From Candidatus Kuenenia stuttgartensis (GTDB lineage Bacteria > Planctomycetota > Planctomycetia > Planctomycetales > Planctomycetaceae): 64,000 nt of DNA. The stretch's first letter is position 1. The number at the start of each line of letters is the position of its first letter. The notes beneath the pieces were generated by a model. It had not been told where the DNA came from. It made no database searches and saw only the letters and a program-made list of their open reading frames with translations. Shown one piece after another: positions 16,417-24,567 of the stretch. The position numbers and the translations under genes were made by a program. The stretch spans positions 1 through 64,000 of the forward strand of contig CAMDPK010000003.1 of NCBI GenBank assembly GCA_945904015.1. Direction: 5' to 3'.

Positions 16417-16638
16417 TTCGGCAATTGTTGCCGCTTTTGTGCTGCATTGGCACAGATCACGGAATCGCAATCGTCCGTGTGACCGTCAAAGTTTGCTCAT
16501 CTTCCCACCGGAAGACGTCCGAAAAAGCTGATGGGCGAAGTCGCGCCCGCTGGGATGGGTTCGAGGTCTGCTCTCAAGACGAGACACAGATTCTCCACCC
16601 AGTCCCAACAGCAGACGCAGTCGGTGAAGGAGCAGACA

Positions 16639-18300
16639 ATGTCGCAGGGATGCCTGATGCAGCCGGGCCTGACGGGCGGCGAGTTTTCCCGCAAGGTCTT
16701 TCCGCCCGCAGCCGTGCCACGCACTCGCAAGCTGTTCGAGCAAGCGTGGATGAATCTCTTTGGCACGCTGACGTCAGAAAAGTTGGCAGTTCGAGTGTTT
16801 GTCGATTTCGTGGTCGCCAATGTTGTGTTGGTTCAGGGAGCGATCGTTCGTTTGGCGGCAAACGGTGGTCTAAGCTGGGACAACCCAGTTGGCCAACTTT
16901 TCGACAAGGTCAACGCCACCTATTTGATGAATGCCGGCTGGTTTGGACTTTCGGCCGTCGTGCTGTTCGCTTTGACGGGCGTCTACAAGCCAGTGCCGTT
17001 TTCACGAGTGCAGCAGCGGTTGTCGGCGATCGCGTTGGCGAGTGCGATCGGCTTGATCGCGCACCTCATTCTCGGAGCCTTCGCGTTCGACAAAGCTCAG
17101 CAAACACTGGAGGTTGGCTTGCCGGCTTGGACGCTGCTGTGCGCGGTCGTCGCAGCGGTGCGGTATTCACGCATGAAAGTGGGCGAACATTTCCGAGTGG
17201 TCTCGCGCGATGAGGTGGCGAATACGAAGATTGAAGCCGTGCTCGTCGTCGGTGGTGCGGGTTACATCGGTTCGATGTTGACTCGGCAACTACTCGACGC
17301 GGGTTATCGAGTACGAGTGCTCGATCTGGAATTGTTTGGCACAAAGTCGTTGGAGGATCTGCTCGAGGAGCCACGGCTGGAGGTGATGAACGGAGACTTC
17401 CGCAACATTGAGGATGCCGCTCGCGCTCTGCGAGGGATGGACGCGGTCTGCCATCTGGCGGCAATTGTCGGTGACCCGGCCTGCGCACTCGACCGTGAAA
17501 TGACCATCGCGGTGAACTACGCCGCCACGAAAATGATGGCGCAACTGGCGAAGGCGAACGGCGTGTCGAAATTCGTGTTCGCCTCGACTTGCAGCGTCTA
17601 CGGCGACTCGGAAGACATCATGTCCGAGGACTCTCCGCTCAATCCGGTCTCGCTGTACGCGACCACAAAGATCGACGCCGAACGCGCGCTGCTCGATACG
17701 GCCGACGGGGATTTCCAACCGACGATCCTGCGATTCGCGACGGCCTATGGCTGGTCGCATCGCCCGCGATTCGACCTCGTGGCGAACTTGTTCAGCGCTC
17801 AAGCTGTGACGGACAAGAAGATCCGGGTCTTCAACGGCGAGCAATGGCGTCCCTTCGTTCACACGCGAGACATCGCTCGCGCGTGCGTGCTGACATTGGA
17901 GGCTCCACTCGCGAAAGTTGGCAGTCAAATCTTCAACGTCGGTGACGAAAGCCAGAATTACACGCTGACGCAACTTGGGCAAATCGTCGCGCAAGCCTGT
18001 CCGGGGATTGAAGTCGAGGATGTCCGCAATGGAGATGACGCACGCAATTATCGCGTGAACTTTTCCAAGATTCGCCGCACGCTCGGATTCCGAGCCTCGA
18101 TCGACTTGGTTGAGGGAGTGCAAGAAATGGTGGATGCAGTTCGCGGTGGCCACGTCCAGAACTGGCGCGACCCGATTTACAGCAACTCGAAACACCTCGA
18201 AGGCGAGGGTCTTTCGGTTTTGAAATTCGACGCTCAACGCAAAGACGTCGATGATATGCCGGCCACGACGCGCTTCCTGGCCAAGAAGGCTGCGGCGTAA
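16639..18300 (+). CDS. Membrane-anchored NAD-dependent nucleotide-sugar epimerase/dehydratase
   Basis: 553 residues from the ATG at 16639 (GAAGGAG seven bases upstream); a longer in-frame form from 16531 lacks a ribosome binding site. The N-terminal 180 residues hold about four transmembrane helices (near 50-70, 100-117, 127-147 and 160-177), the plan seen in membrane dehydratases such as WbpM/CapD. The rest is an extended short-chain dehydrogenase: Rossmann GGAGYIGS (205-212), catalytic S-TCSVYG and Y-A-T-T-K. The product of the preceding aminotransferase gene may act on the same sugar. An intrinsic terminator follows. Confidence 0.88.
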   Translation: MSQGCLMQPGLTGGEFSRKVFPPAAVPRTRKLFEQAWMNLFGTLTSEKLAVRVFVDFVVANVVLVQGAIVRLAANGGLSWDNPVGQLFDKVNATYLMNAGWFGLSAVVLFALTGVYKPVPFSRVQQRLSAIALASAIGLIAHLILGAFAFDKAQQTLEVGLPAWTLLCAVVAAVRYSRMKVGEHFRVVSRDEVANTKIEAVLVVGGAGYIGSMLTRQLLDAGYRVRVLDLELFGTKSLEDLLEEPRLEVMNGDFRNIEDAARALRGMDAVCHLAAIVGDPACALDREMTIAVNYAATKMMAQLAKANGVSKFVFASTCSVYGDSEDIMSEDSPLNPVSLYATTKIDAERALLDTADGDFQPTILRFATAYGWSHRPRFDLVANLFSAQAVTDKKIRVFNGEQWRPFVHTRDIARACVLTLEAPLAKVGSQIFNVGDESQNYTLTQLGQIVAQACPGIEVEDVRNGDDARNYRVNFSKIRRTLGFRASIDLVEGVQEMVDAVRGGHVQNWRDPIYSNSKHLEGEGLSVLKFDAQRKDVDDMPATTRFLAKKAAA

Positions 18301-18320
18301 ACCAGATCACAAATCAATCA

Positions 18321-18358
18321 AAAACCGCCTCGCCGATCTCGACGAGGCGGTTTTGTTT
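18321..18358 (+). terminator. Rho-independent terminator
   Basis: Stem AAAACCGCCTCG (18321-18332) pairs perfectly with CGAGGCGGTTTT (18343-18354) around a 10-base loop, followed by GTTTTG. It ends the ACP-KAS III-aminotransferase-epimerase transcription unit and separates it from the glycosyltransferase gene. Confidence 0.88.
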
Positions 18359-18392
18359 TGTCACAAACTCGTTCAACACGGAGGTCACTTCC

Positions 18393-19610
18393 ATGCACGT
18401 CCTCTTCGTCCACAAAAACTTTCCCGCTCAGTTTGGTCACATCGCTAGCTATCTGATCAAGAAGCACGGCTTCCGCTGCTCGTTTGTGTGCGAGCTGCCG
18501 TCGGGCGTGTTCGATGGTATTCAGCGGTTTCAGTACAAGCTGACCGGCGGAGCGACCAAGACGGTCCACTATTGTAGCCGAACGTTCGAGAACTGTGTGT
18601 GGCACACGCACGGCGTCTACGAAACCATGAAGGCGCATCCCGAAGTGAAGCCGGACCTCGTCGTCGGCCACAGCGGATTCGGTTCGACGACGTTTCTGGC
18701 CGACCTCTACGACTGCCCGATCATCAATTACTTCGAGTATTACTACCACGGCCGCAACTCGGACCTCGACTTCCGCCCGGAGATTCCGGTCAAAGAGTTG
18801 GACCTGCTCCGTTCACGCACGCGAAACGCGATGATCCTGCTCGACCTGCAAACGTGCGCTGCGGGATACTCACCGACGCAGTGGCAGAAGAGCCTGTTCC
18901 CGGTCGAGTACCAGCCGAAGATCGACGCGATCTTCGACGGCATCGACACGAACGTCTGGCACCGCCGGCAAGTTCCGCGACGCATCGGTGATCGCGAAAT
19001 CCCGCCCGGTACGCGGATCGTCACCTACGTTTCGCGCGGCTTCGAGTCGATGCGAGGATTCGACGTTTTCATGAAGGTCGCCAAGCGGATCTGCGATGCT
19101 CGCAAAGACGTGGTCTTCGTCTGCGTCGGCTCTGATCGAGTCTGCTACGGCGGCGACATGCAGCGTATCACCGACGCTGAAAGCTACCGCGATCACATTC
19201 TGAAACAGGACAACTACGACCTGAGCCGCTTCATCTTCACGGGCCGAGTCGAACCGAATCAGCTCGCCGACATCATCAGCATGGGCGACCTGCACATCTA
19301 CCTGACGGTCCCCTTCGTGCTGAGTTGGTCGCTGATGAACTCGCTGGCCTGCGGCGCGACGGTGCTGGCCTCGGACACCGCTCCCGTCAAAGAAATGATC
19401 CGGCACGGCGAGAACGGTTTGCTCGGCGGATTCTTCGATGTCGATCGACTCACCGAACTTGCCCTGCAAGTCCTCGACGATCCGGCGGCGTATCGCCATC
19501 TCGGTGAGGCGGGCATGCACATGATCCAGGAAAATTACAGTCTCGACAAAATGTTGCCCCGCATGTTGGACCTCTACGAACGGACGCTCAACAAGCATCG
19601 CGGGCGATAG
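18393..19610 (+). CDS. Glycosyltransferase family 4 protein
   Basis: 405 residues, GT-B fold. The start ATG has GGAGG eight bases upstream. N-terminal acceptor half (about 1-190) with HKNFPAQFGHI and a DLVVGHSGFGST loop; C-terminal donor half with YVSRGFESMRGFDVFMK and the donor-binding E-x7-E-like segment SLACGATVLASDTAPVKEMI (about 318-337). It transfers a nucleotide-activated sugar to an unknown acceptor at the cytoplasmic side. Although a terminator precedes it, it follows the sugar-modifying genes on the same strand and probably belongs to the same pathway. Confidence 0.9.
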   Translation: MHVLFVHKNFPAQFGHIASYLIKKHGFRCSFVCELPSGVFDGIQRFQYKLTGGATKTVHYCSRTFENCVWHTHGVYETMKAHPEVKPDLVVGHSGFGSTTFLADLYDCPIINYFEYYYHGRNSDLDFRPEIPVKELDLLRSRTRNAMILLDLQTCAAGYSPTQWQKSLFPVEYQPKIDAIFDGIDTNVWHRRQVPRRIGDREIPPGTRIVTYVSRGFESMRGFDVFMKVAKRICDARKDVVFVCVGSDRVCYGGDMQRITDAESYRDHILKQDNYDLSRFIFTGRVEPNQLADIISMGDLHIYLTVPFVLSWSLMNSLACGATVLASDTAPVKEMIRHGENGLLGGFFDVDRLTELALQVLDDPAAYRHLGEAGMHMIQENYSLDKMLPRMLDLYERTLNKHRGR

Positions 19611-19696
19611 CGGACGGTTCAGGCTACACAATCGGGGAGTCTCCGCGTATTTTGCGCCCGCCGAAATCCGTTTCTCCGCGAGACTCACCTGCCATC

Positions 19697-20020
19697 ATGC
19701 CAACCTACGACTACGAATGCGGTGCCTGCAAACACAAGTGGGAGTTGTTTCAATCGATCAAGGCCGAACCTGAGAAGAAGTGCCCTGCGTGCAAGAAGAA
19801 GAAGGCTCGGCGGCTGATCGGAGCGGGAGCGGGATTGATCTTCAAAGGCACCGGCTTCTATCTCACCGACTATCGCAGCAAGTCCTACAAGGATGCCGCG
19901 AAGGCCGACAAATCCGCATCCGAAGCGGCTTCGCCCAAGTCGGACTCCAGCGCGAAGTCGGACGGCGGTTCCTCGAAGTCGTCAGAAGGTGGCGGCTCGA
20001 AACCGACATCGAAAGAATGA
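19697..20020 (+). CDS. FmdB-family zinc ribbon protein
   Basis: 107 residues from the ATG at 19697. The first 50 residues are the FmdB zinc ribbon: MPTYDYECGACKHKWE with CxxC and a second pair CPACKKKKARRLIG. The C-terminal half (about 65-107) is low-complexity Ser/Lys/Gly with many repeated SSK and KSD motifs, likely disordered. FmdB proteins are regulatory or chaperone-like small proteins of uncertain role. In planctomycetes the Ser-rich tail is common. Confidence 0.9.
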   Translation: MPTYDYECGACKHKWELFQSIKAEPEKKCPACKKKKARRLIGAGAGLIFKGTGFYLTDYRSKSYKDAAKADKSASEAASPKSDSSAKSDGGSSKSSEGGGSKPTSKE

Positions 20021-20379
20021 CTCACTGCGATCCGACGAACTGGAAGCAGGCAAGCGAAGTCCTCTCAAAAAGATCGAATTCGCGTCGGTCGCAGTGGTTG
20101 GGAAAGTTGGGCAAATCACGCTGCGAATTGCGGCCGTTGGGAGTGCCGCGAAATCGCTAGGATCGCTCCGGTTTAACACGTTTTGAGCGGTGTTGAGACT
20201 CGCACAACTGGCAGAAGCGTCGCATCCGAAAGCCTCACGTTGACCCACTTTTTCAGGACAACTACAGTCCGCCTCGCTTTCCGTCTGACGAGCATTGTGT
20301 ACAGGTCTTCTGTGTCGCACCGCTGGGTCAAACGTGGTCTGGACGCGACTTCTTGGCCCTGCTGTTCATGGAGGACGGC
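20021..20379. other. Intergenic region upstream of the amidase gene
   Basis: Holds no gene that can be supported. The only clear feature is the promoter-like sequence at 20240-20268 (listed separately) and a GGAGG at 20370-20374 that serves the amidase start. Confidence 0.5.
20240..20268 (+). promoter_or_regulatory. Putative sigma-70 promoter of the amidase gene
   Basis: TTGACC at 20240-20245 is separated by 17 bases from TACAGT at 20263-20268, matching five of six and four of six consensus bases. The start codon lies about 110 bases downstream, leaving a moderately long leader. Promoter rules in this group are poorly known, so this is a suggestion. Confidence 0.35.
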
Positions 20380-21120
20380 GTGCGTAAGTTCGGTGCGTGG
20401 ATGCTCTGTTTCATTGCGATTTCCTGGTTCAGCGTCGGTGGCTGCCAGCGGCCGGTGGTTCAATCTCCGCCCCCGGTTTGGCACGGCAGCCAACGTCCGG
20501 CGGTGCCTGAACCGCACGAGATCAAACCTCTGCCGGCAACCGCGATGCCTCAGCTTCCGTTTGGCAATCCGTGGAAGCCGACTGCGGCTGTTCGCGATTG
20601 GAAACACATCGTCATTCATCACACGGCCTCCTCCGGGGGCAGCGTGGCGACGATTCACGCCGAGCATCTCAATCGCAAGGACAAGAACGGAAACCACTGG
20701 AAGGGGATCGGCTATCACTTTTTGATCGGCAACGGCACCGGAATGAGCGACGGCGAGATTGAGCCGACTTTCCGTTGGAAGCAACAGATGCAGGGCGCTC
20801 ACGCCGGCAACGACGAATACAACCAGCATGGCATCGGCATCTGTTTGGTCGGCAACTTTCAAGATCATCGTCCGTCAACCACTCAGTTGGCCTCGGTCAA
20901 GCGATTGGTCGGCGTGCTGAAACGAGAATACGGCCTCAAGAGCAGCCAAGTGGTTGGGCATCGCGACGTGAAAGCGACCGCCTGCCCCGGCAAGCAGTTT
21001 CCGCTGTCCGAGATCGCCGTCTCGGAAGACGTGCCGTTCTTCAGTTCGCGCGACGGTAATTTCCGCGACAGTGTTCTGTCGCCAAGTTTTGTGACTCCCG
21101 CAGGAGGAACCAGCGAATGA
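20380..21120 (+). CDS. N-acetylmuramoyl-L-alanine amidase (PGRP/Amidase_2), probable lipoprotein
   Basis: 246 residues from the GTG at 20380, chosen because GGAGG lies six bases upstream and because it gives a proper signal: basic MRKFG, hydrophobic core and then SVGGC, a plausible lipobox. The mature enzyme has a proline-rich linker and a peptidoglycan-recognition amidase domain (about 70-215): zinc ligands in IVIHHTAS, GHRDVKATACPG and a central GYHFLIGNG. It cleaves the bond between MurNAc and the stem peptide, in the periplasm. Its stop codon overlaps the next start (ATGA). Its presence supports a peptidoglycan wall. Confidence 0.9.
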   Translation: MRKFGAWMLCFIAISWFSVGGCQRPVVQSPPPVWHGSQRPAVPEPHEIKPLPATAMPQLPFGNPWKPTAAVRDWKHIVIHHTASSGGSVATIHAEHLNRKDKNGNHWKGIGYHFLIGNGTGMSDGEIEPTFRWKQQMQGAHAGNDEYNQHGIGICLVGNFQDHRPSTTQLASVKRLVGVLKREYGLKSSQVVGHRDVKATACPGKQFPLSEIAVSEDVPFFSSRDGNFRDSVLSPSFVTPAGGTSE

Positions 21121-21962
21121 CCGCACATGCTGATGATCCGTGGAAAGGCCGCTGGTTCGCGCCGCACGAGTCACCATCGATGGACCTGTGCCAACGCAAG
21201 CCGTGGGACACGCTGGTGCCTGCCAATCACGCCGCGCCCACGGAACCCGTCGCTGAGGGCGACCTGTCGTTGGAACTCGCGGTTGCCGGAGCGGACGCGC
21301 CGTGGGGACACTTTGCGCTGCCGGATGAGTCGCCGGTGCATCTGCCTCCGCACTACGAACCGAACTACGCCTACCCGCTGATCGTCTGGCTGCACGATGC
21401 CGAGTGGACTGCTCGCGAGTTGCTCGACTTGATTCCGCGGATCAGTCCCCAGAATTATTTGGGCCTCGCGGTCGAAGGTCTGACACCAACAAACCGCTTC
21501 GCCTCCGGCTCGATGTCCCCGGCGGGAAGCCTCGATCCGCTCGATGGTTTGCTAGAGACGTTGAAGGACGTCGTGCCGCAGATGCGGCGCGAGTTCCACG
21601 TCCACAGCGAACGCATTTACCTCGCCGGCTTCGGCGACCAAGCCTCGGTCGCATTGCGAATGCTGCTGCGACGTTCCGAATGGTTCGCCGGTGCGCTGGC
21701 CTTCGGCGTCAGGAACACGAAGCTCGAATCGGCTCTCGAAAACTACGACGAACTGCGCGGCAAGCGAGTCTTCCTGAGCGCGGGCGTGCGAGACAGTCGC
21801 TGCTCAATCGCGGACGTCACGAGCCTCGGCCGCCTGCTGCGATCCTTCGGGATTCAAGCCGTGCTGCGAGCCTACGACTCCAGCGAGTCGCCAACGTCGA
21901 AGATGCTCTCTGACGTCGATCACTGGCTGATGAACGGCGTCTGCGAATCGACGCTCGTGTGA
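21117..21962 (+). CDS. Alpha/beta-hydrolase-fold protein lacking the serine nucleophile
   Basis: 281 residues, overlapping the amidase gene by four bases and thus co-expressed. The fold is that of phospholipase/carboxylesterase-like hydrolases: YPLIVWLHDAEWTARELL, then VHSERIYLAGFGDQASVALRML. The nucleophile elbow normally reads GxSxG (GFSQGG); here it is GFGDQA, so the serine is absent. Candidate acid and base residues are still visible (RDSRC; DVDHW). No signal peptide is seen. It may be a binding protein or use an unusual mechanism. Whether the substitution is genuine needs comparison with close homologues. Confidence 0.75.
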   Translation: MTAHADDPWKGRWFAPHESPSMDLCQRKPWDTLVPANHAAPTEPVAEGDLSLELAVAGADAPWGHFALPDESPVHLPPHYEPNYAYPLIVWLHDAEWTARELLDLIPRISPQNYLGLAVEGLTPTNRFASGSMSPAGSLDPLDGLLETLKDVVPQMRREFHVHSERIYLAGFGDQASVALRMLLRRSEWFAGALAFGVRNTKLESALENYDELRGKRVFLSAGVRDSRCSIADVTSLGRLLRSFGIQAVLRAYDSSESPTSKMLSDVDHWLMNGVCESTLV

Positions 21963-21979
21963 ATCTTGCGTCAGCAAAG

Positions 21980-22393
21980 TTACGCAACGGGTAAATCGCC
22001 GCTGGCAACAATCTCGATTGTTTGGTGACGGGCGCTGTAGGCCAGGTCGAAGAACTCGAAGAAGCCTTTTGTTCCGAGAAAAGCGTAGGACATCTCGTGC
22101 TCGGTGAAGCCGACCGCCGTTCGCCAACGCAAGACTTCACCGGAGCGGCGCAGCTCCAACTCGACTTCGCAGAGCCGGTAATTGCCACCGCCACCCAACG
22201 GGGCATTCACGGTGATTTCAGACAAGCCGGTCAGATCAAGCCGCAAGCGATCGGCCACGAACTTCGGAAAGATGCTGATGTCGGCTCCGGTATCGACCAA
22301 CGCATCCGTCAGCGTGGACCTTCCCGCTGAATGAACGCAGAGTGCGATCAACGGCCGATGAATGCGCTGGCGGGCAACGGTCGGAAACCGCAT
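21980..22393 (-). CDS. Retropepsin-like aspartic protease (single domain), pair 1
   Basis: 137 residues from the ATG at 22393, with GGGAGG nine bases upstream. The catalytic motif ALVDTGADISIFP (D35-T-G) and a second hydrophobic-hydrophobic-Gly motif (AFLGTKGFF) mark a retropepsin fold that would act as a homodimer. There is no signal peptide or membrane segment, so it is cytoplasmic. It starts two bases after the stop codon of a 74-residue protein resembling DUF5678. The same gene order recurs at 41670-42285, which suggests that the two proteins function together. Confidence 0.82.
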   Translation of the reverse strand: MRFPTVARQRIHRPLIALCVHSAGRSTLTDALVDTGADISIFPKFVADRLRLDLTGLSEITVNAPLGGGGNYRLCEVELELRRSGEVLRWRTAVGFTEHEMSYAFLGTKGFFEFFDLAYSARHQTIEIVASGDLPVA

Positions 22394-22395
22394 GG

Positions 22396-22620
22396 TCAAA
22401 AACCTCCCACGATGATGGCATCGGGAGGCAGGATGTGGCGAAAATAGATCAAGTGCCCGGCATCAAACGCCTTGTCCGTCGGAGCCACCAGCTTGTTCGG
22501 ATCCACATCATGGGCAATGACTTGGCGAGTCTCGCAATCCCAAGCGATCCACTCTCCTTCGTACCGCTGCTCAATCTCCGCAGGGATGTCTTCAGGCGAT
22601 GGTGCGGTTTCAGTGGTCAT
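22396..22620 (-). CDS. DUF5678-like small protein, partner of retropepsin, pair 1
   Basis: 74 residues from the ATG at 22620; longer in-frame starts exist upstream but give an unlikely basic leader. The core YEGEWIAWDCETRQVIAHD followed by a helix and VGGF at the end matches the short alpha/beta pattern of DUF5678 proteins (W-[IV]-A-x-D near the N-terminus). The C-terminal end is directly coupled to the protease gene. It might be a substrate, inhibitor or regulator of the protease; nothing in the sequence decides. Confidence 0.65.
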   Translation of the reverse strand: MTTETAPSPEDIPAEIEQRYEGEWIAWDCETRQVIAHDVDPNKLVAPTDKAFDAGHLIYFRHILPPDAIIVGGF

Positions 22621-22708
22621 GGCCGGTTCCAGGGTCTGACGAGTGCGACGAACGCAGACAATTATCGGCAACCGTTGTCGCGGATGGCAAGGTGCCTGTC
22701 CTACCTAG

Positions 22709-23128
22709 CTAAATCTCTTTGATGTTGTAGTCAAGAACCTCCGCAACACGAATTGCGATTGGACCGGCGGCATTTTGGTGCTTCTGGTTCGCGTAACCAA
22801 CGATGATTTCTTCTCCGGGGACCATGTTAAAGGTGATGCTTCGGTCCTCGTCATGTTCGTCGTCTGACACAACGATGAATGCTGCGTTCTCGCGTAGGCC
22901 GTTCAATCGCTCGATCATTGGATCTATTTCCGCCGCAAGCGGAGGCGGATTTTTCCAACGAGCGTACCCCGCCTTCATCTGCAAGTAGTGCGTGATCATG
23001 TCGCCGATGTGATCACTGCCCTTTTCGCGATCAGCCGTTACGAAAGGAAACGCTTCACGAAGAGTGGCAATCAACTCGTCGAGCCTTTGTGCTGATGCGC
23101 AGTTGGTTGGGATCAAGCGATGGGCCAT
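22709..23128 (-). CDS. Uncharacterised protein
   Basis: 139 residues from the ATG at 23128. It is soluble and mixed alpha/beta. An N-terminal helical region (LDELIATLREAFPFVTAD), a middle helix pair (KAGYARWKNPPPLAAEIDPMIERL) and a C-terminal beta-rich part (AAFIVVSDDEHDEDRSITFNMVPG) can be seen. No motif or family was recognised. It lies 88 bases upstream of the small-protein/retropepsin pair and on the same strand, and may belong to that unit. Confidence 0.6.
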   Translation of the reverse strand: MAHRLIPTNCASAQRLDELIATLREAFPFVTADREKGSDHIGDMITHYLQMKAGYARWKNPPPLAAEIDPMIERLNGLRENAAFIVVSDDEHDEDRSITFNMVPGEEIIVGYANQKHQNAAGPIAIRVAEVLDYNIKEI

Positions 23129-23157
23129 GAGGGATTCGGTGCGATGAGCGACGGAAC

Positions 23158-24420
23158 CTACGGCAACTCGCTCACACCGTCGGGGCTGACGAGCAGCAGT
23201 TTGTCGGTCAGCGGGTGGTCCATCTGCGAGAAGTCTTCGCGGACGCGGTCGCGGATGTGGTTGACCATGTCGGGAGCGTCGGTGCTCAGCGCGACGAAGA
23301 AGTCGCGGTTGGGGATGCCGACGGCGAACTCGGTGCCGAGCACGTCGCGGACCTTTTCGTGGAACGCTTGGCTGAGCAAGCGGGACGTGTTGTAGGCGTC
23401 TGGTTTGTGCGGCATCAGCAGCTTGGGGCCGTCCTCTTGGCCGGTGAGCATCATCTCGGAGGGATGCTCGTCGAAGTAGCGGTCGAGGTTGCTCAGCGCC
23501 AGTTCGTGAAGTTGCTCGGCGGTGAGGTGCCACTTCTCCAGCAGTTCGTTGCGGATGTACCAGTAGGCTTGGGCTTCATCGACGACGTACAGGATCATCA
23601 GGTTCGCGACCCACGGCTCGCCCACGAAGTTCGGGAAGTTTTGCTTCCAGACTTTCTCCGGGTAGAGCATCGGCATGATGCGGTCGCGGACGGAGTCGAG
23701 CGACGGCGTGGTTTGATCTTCGCCCCATTCCTGCACTTGGACGACGGTGGTCAGGGCCGGCAGCAGGATGTTTTCGAATCGGTCGGGCGACTGAACGTAC
23801 GAGCGATAAAAGTTGAACAGGTTCACGTTCGACTTGCCGAGCCGCAGTTGGAACTCGCCAGTCTGTTCGCATTCGAGCAACGGGAACTTGTCGCGCGCCA
23901 ACTTGAGTGCGCGGGCGGCAAACAATTGTGGTGGGTCGGCGATCATGTCGGGAGCCTCCAGCGTGTTGAGCACCATGCGGACGAGCGTGTCCGTTTCCGG
24001 ATCGTGCGGCCGGTCGCCCCGTTCGACGAACGTGACCAGCAGCATCATGCTCGGCCATTCGATGGACCAAGCTTTCCAGCGATGCCACTTCGCGCGCGAG
24101 AACCAGCGTCGCCACCAAGATTGCGGCGGATCGAGCACCGCTTCACCGTCCCAACCGGCGGAGGACTGCGGCAATCCCAGCGGGTGAATGCGGCGCATCT
24201 TGCGGCGTCGCGGGAACAGCCGATCGAACTCGATCGAGTCTTCCAGCGCGGGCGTATCACCCCAGATGCAGCGGAGCGACACGATGCCGGCTTGCTCCGG
24301 CAGCATGATGTGCGTGACCCCTTCGAAGACTTGCACCTGCCACGAGGGCGGACAGCCGATGTGAAACCAGCCTGACGGACCGGTGATCGCTTTCCAATGG
24401 TCGGGCGGATCGTGACGCAC
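23158..24420 (-). CDS. DUF1444/YtpQ-like protein with N-terminal extension
   Basis: 420 residues from a GTG at 24420. The C-terminal half (about 185-420) fits the DUF1444 (YtpQ) family: FENILLPALTTVVQ, then the closing FFVALSTDAPDMVNHIRDRV and KLLLVSPDGVSEL. The N-terminal half (about 1-180) is a separate beta-rich domain with many tryptophans that recalls PsbP/Mog1-like folds (GWFHIGCPPSWQV). The family has no established function. No signal peptide is present. Confidence 0.75.
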   Translation of the reverse strand: MRHDPPDHWKAITGPSGWFHIGCPPSWQVQVFEGVTHIMLPEQAGIVSLRCIWGDTPALEDSIEFDRLFPRRRKMRRIHPLGLPQSSAGWDGEAVLDPPQSWWRRWFSRAKWHRWKAWSIEWPSMMLLVTFVERGDRPHDPETDTLVRMVLNTLEAPDMIADPPQLFAARALKLARDKFPLLECEQTGEFQLRLGKSNVNLFNFYRSYVQSPDRFENILLPALTTVVQVQEWGEDQTTPSLDSVRDRIMPMLYPEKVWKQNFPNFVGEPWVANLMILYVVDEAQAYWYIRNELLEKWHLTAEQLHELALSNLDRYFDEHPSEMMLTGQEDGPKLLMPHKPDAYNTSRLLSQAFHEKVRDVLGTEFAVGIPNRDFFVALSTDAPDMVNHIRDRVREDFSQMDHPLTDKLLLVSPDGVSELP

Positions 24421-24567
24421 GGTGTCGGTTCCTGGAGAGCGTTTCCAACGACGGCGAAGGCGGCACCACTATGCCAAACTCGGTGGCTCCGGTCGATGGT
24501 GCGCGTATCACGAATTCCCGCAAGACATGTTTTCGGTCGAGCGATCAATTTCGCGGCGAGCCAATTC

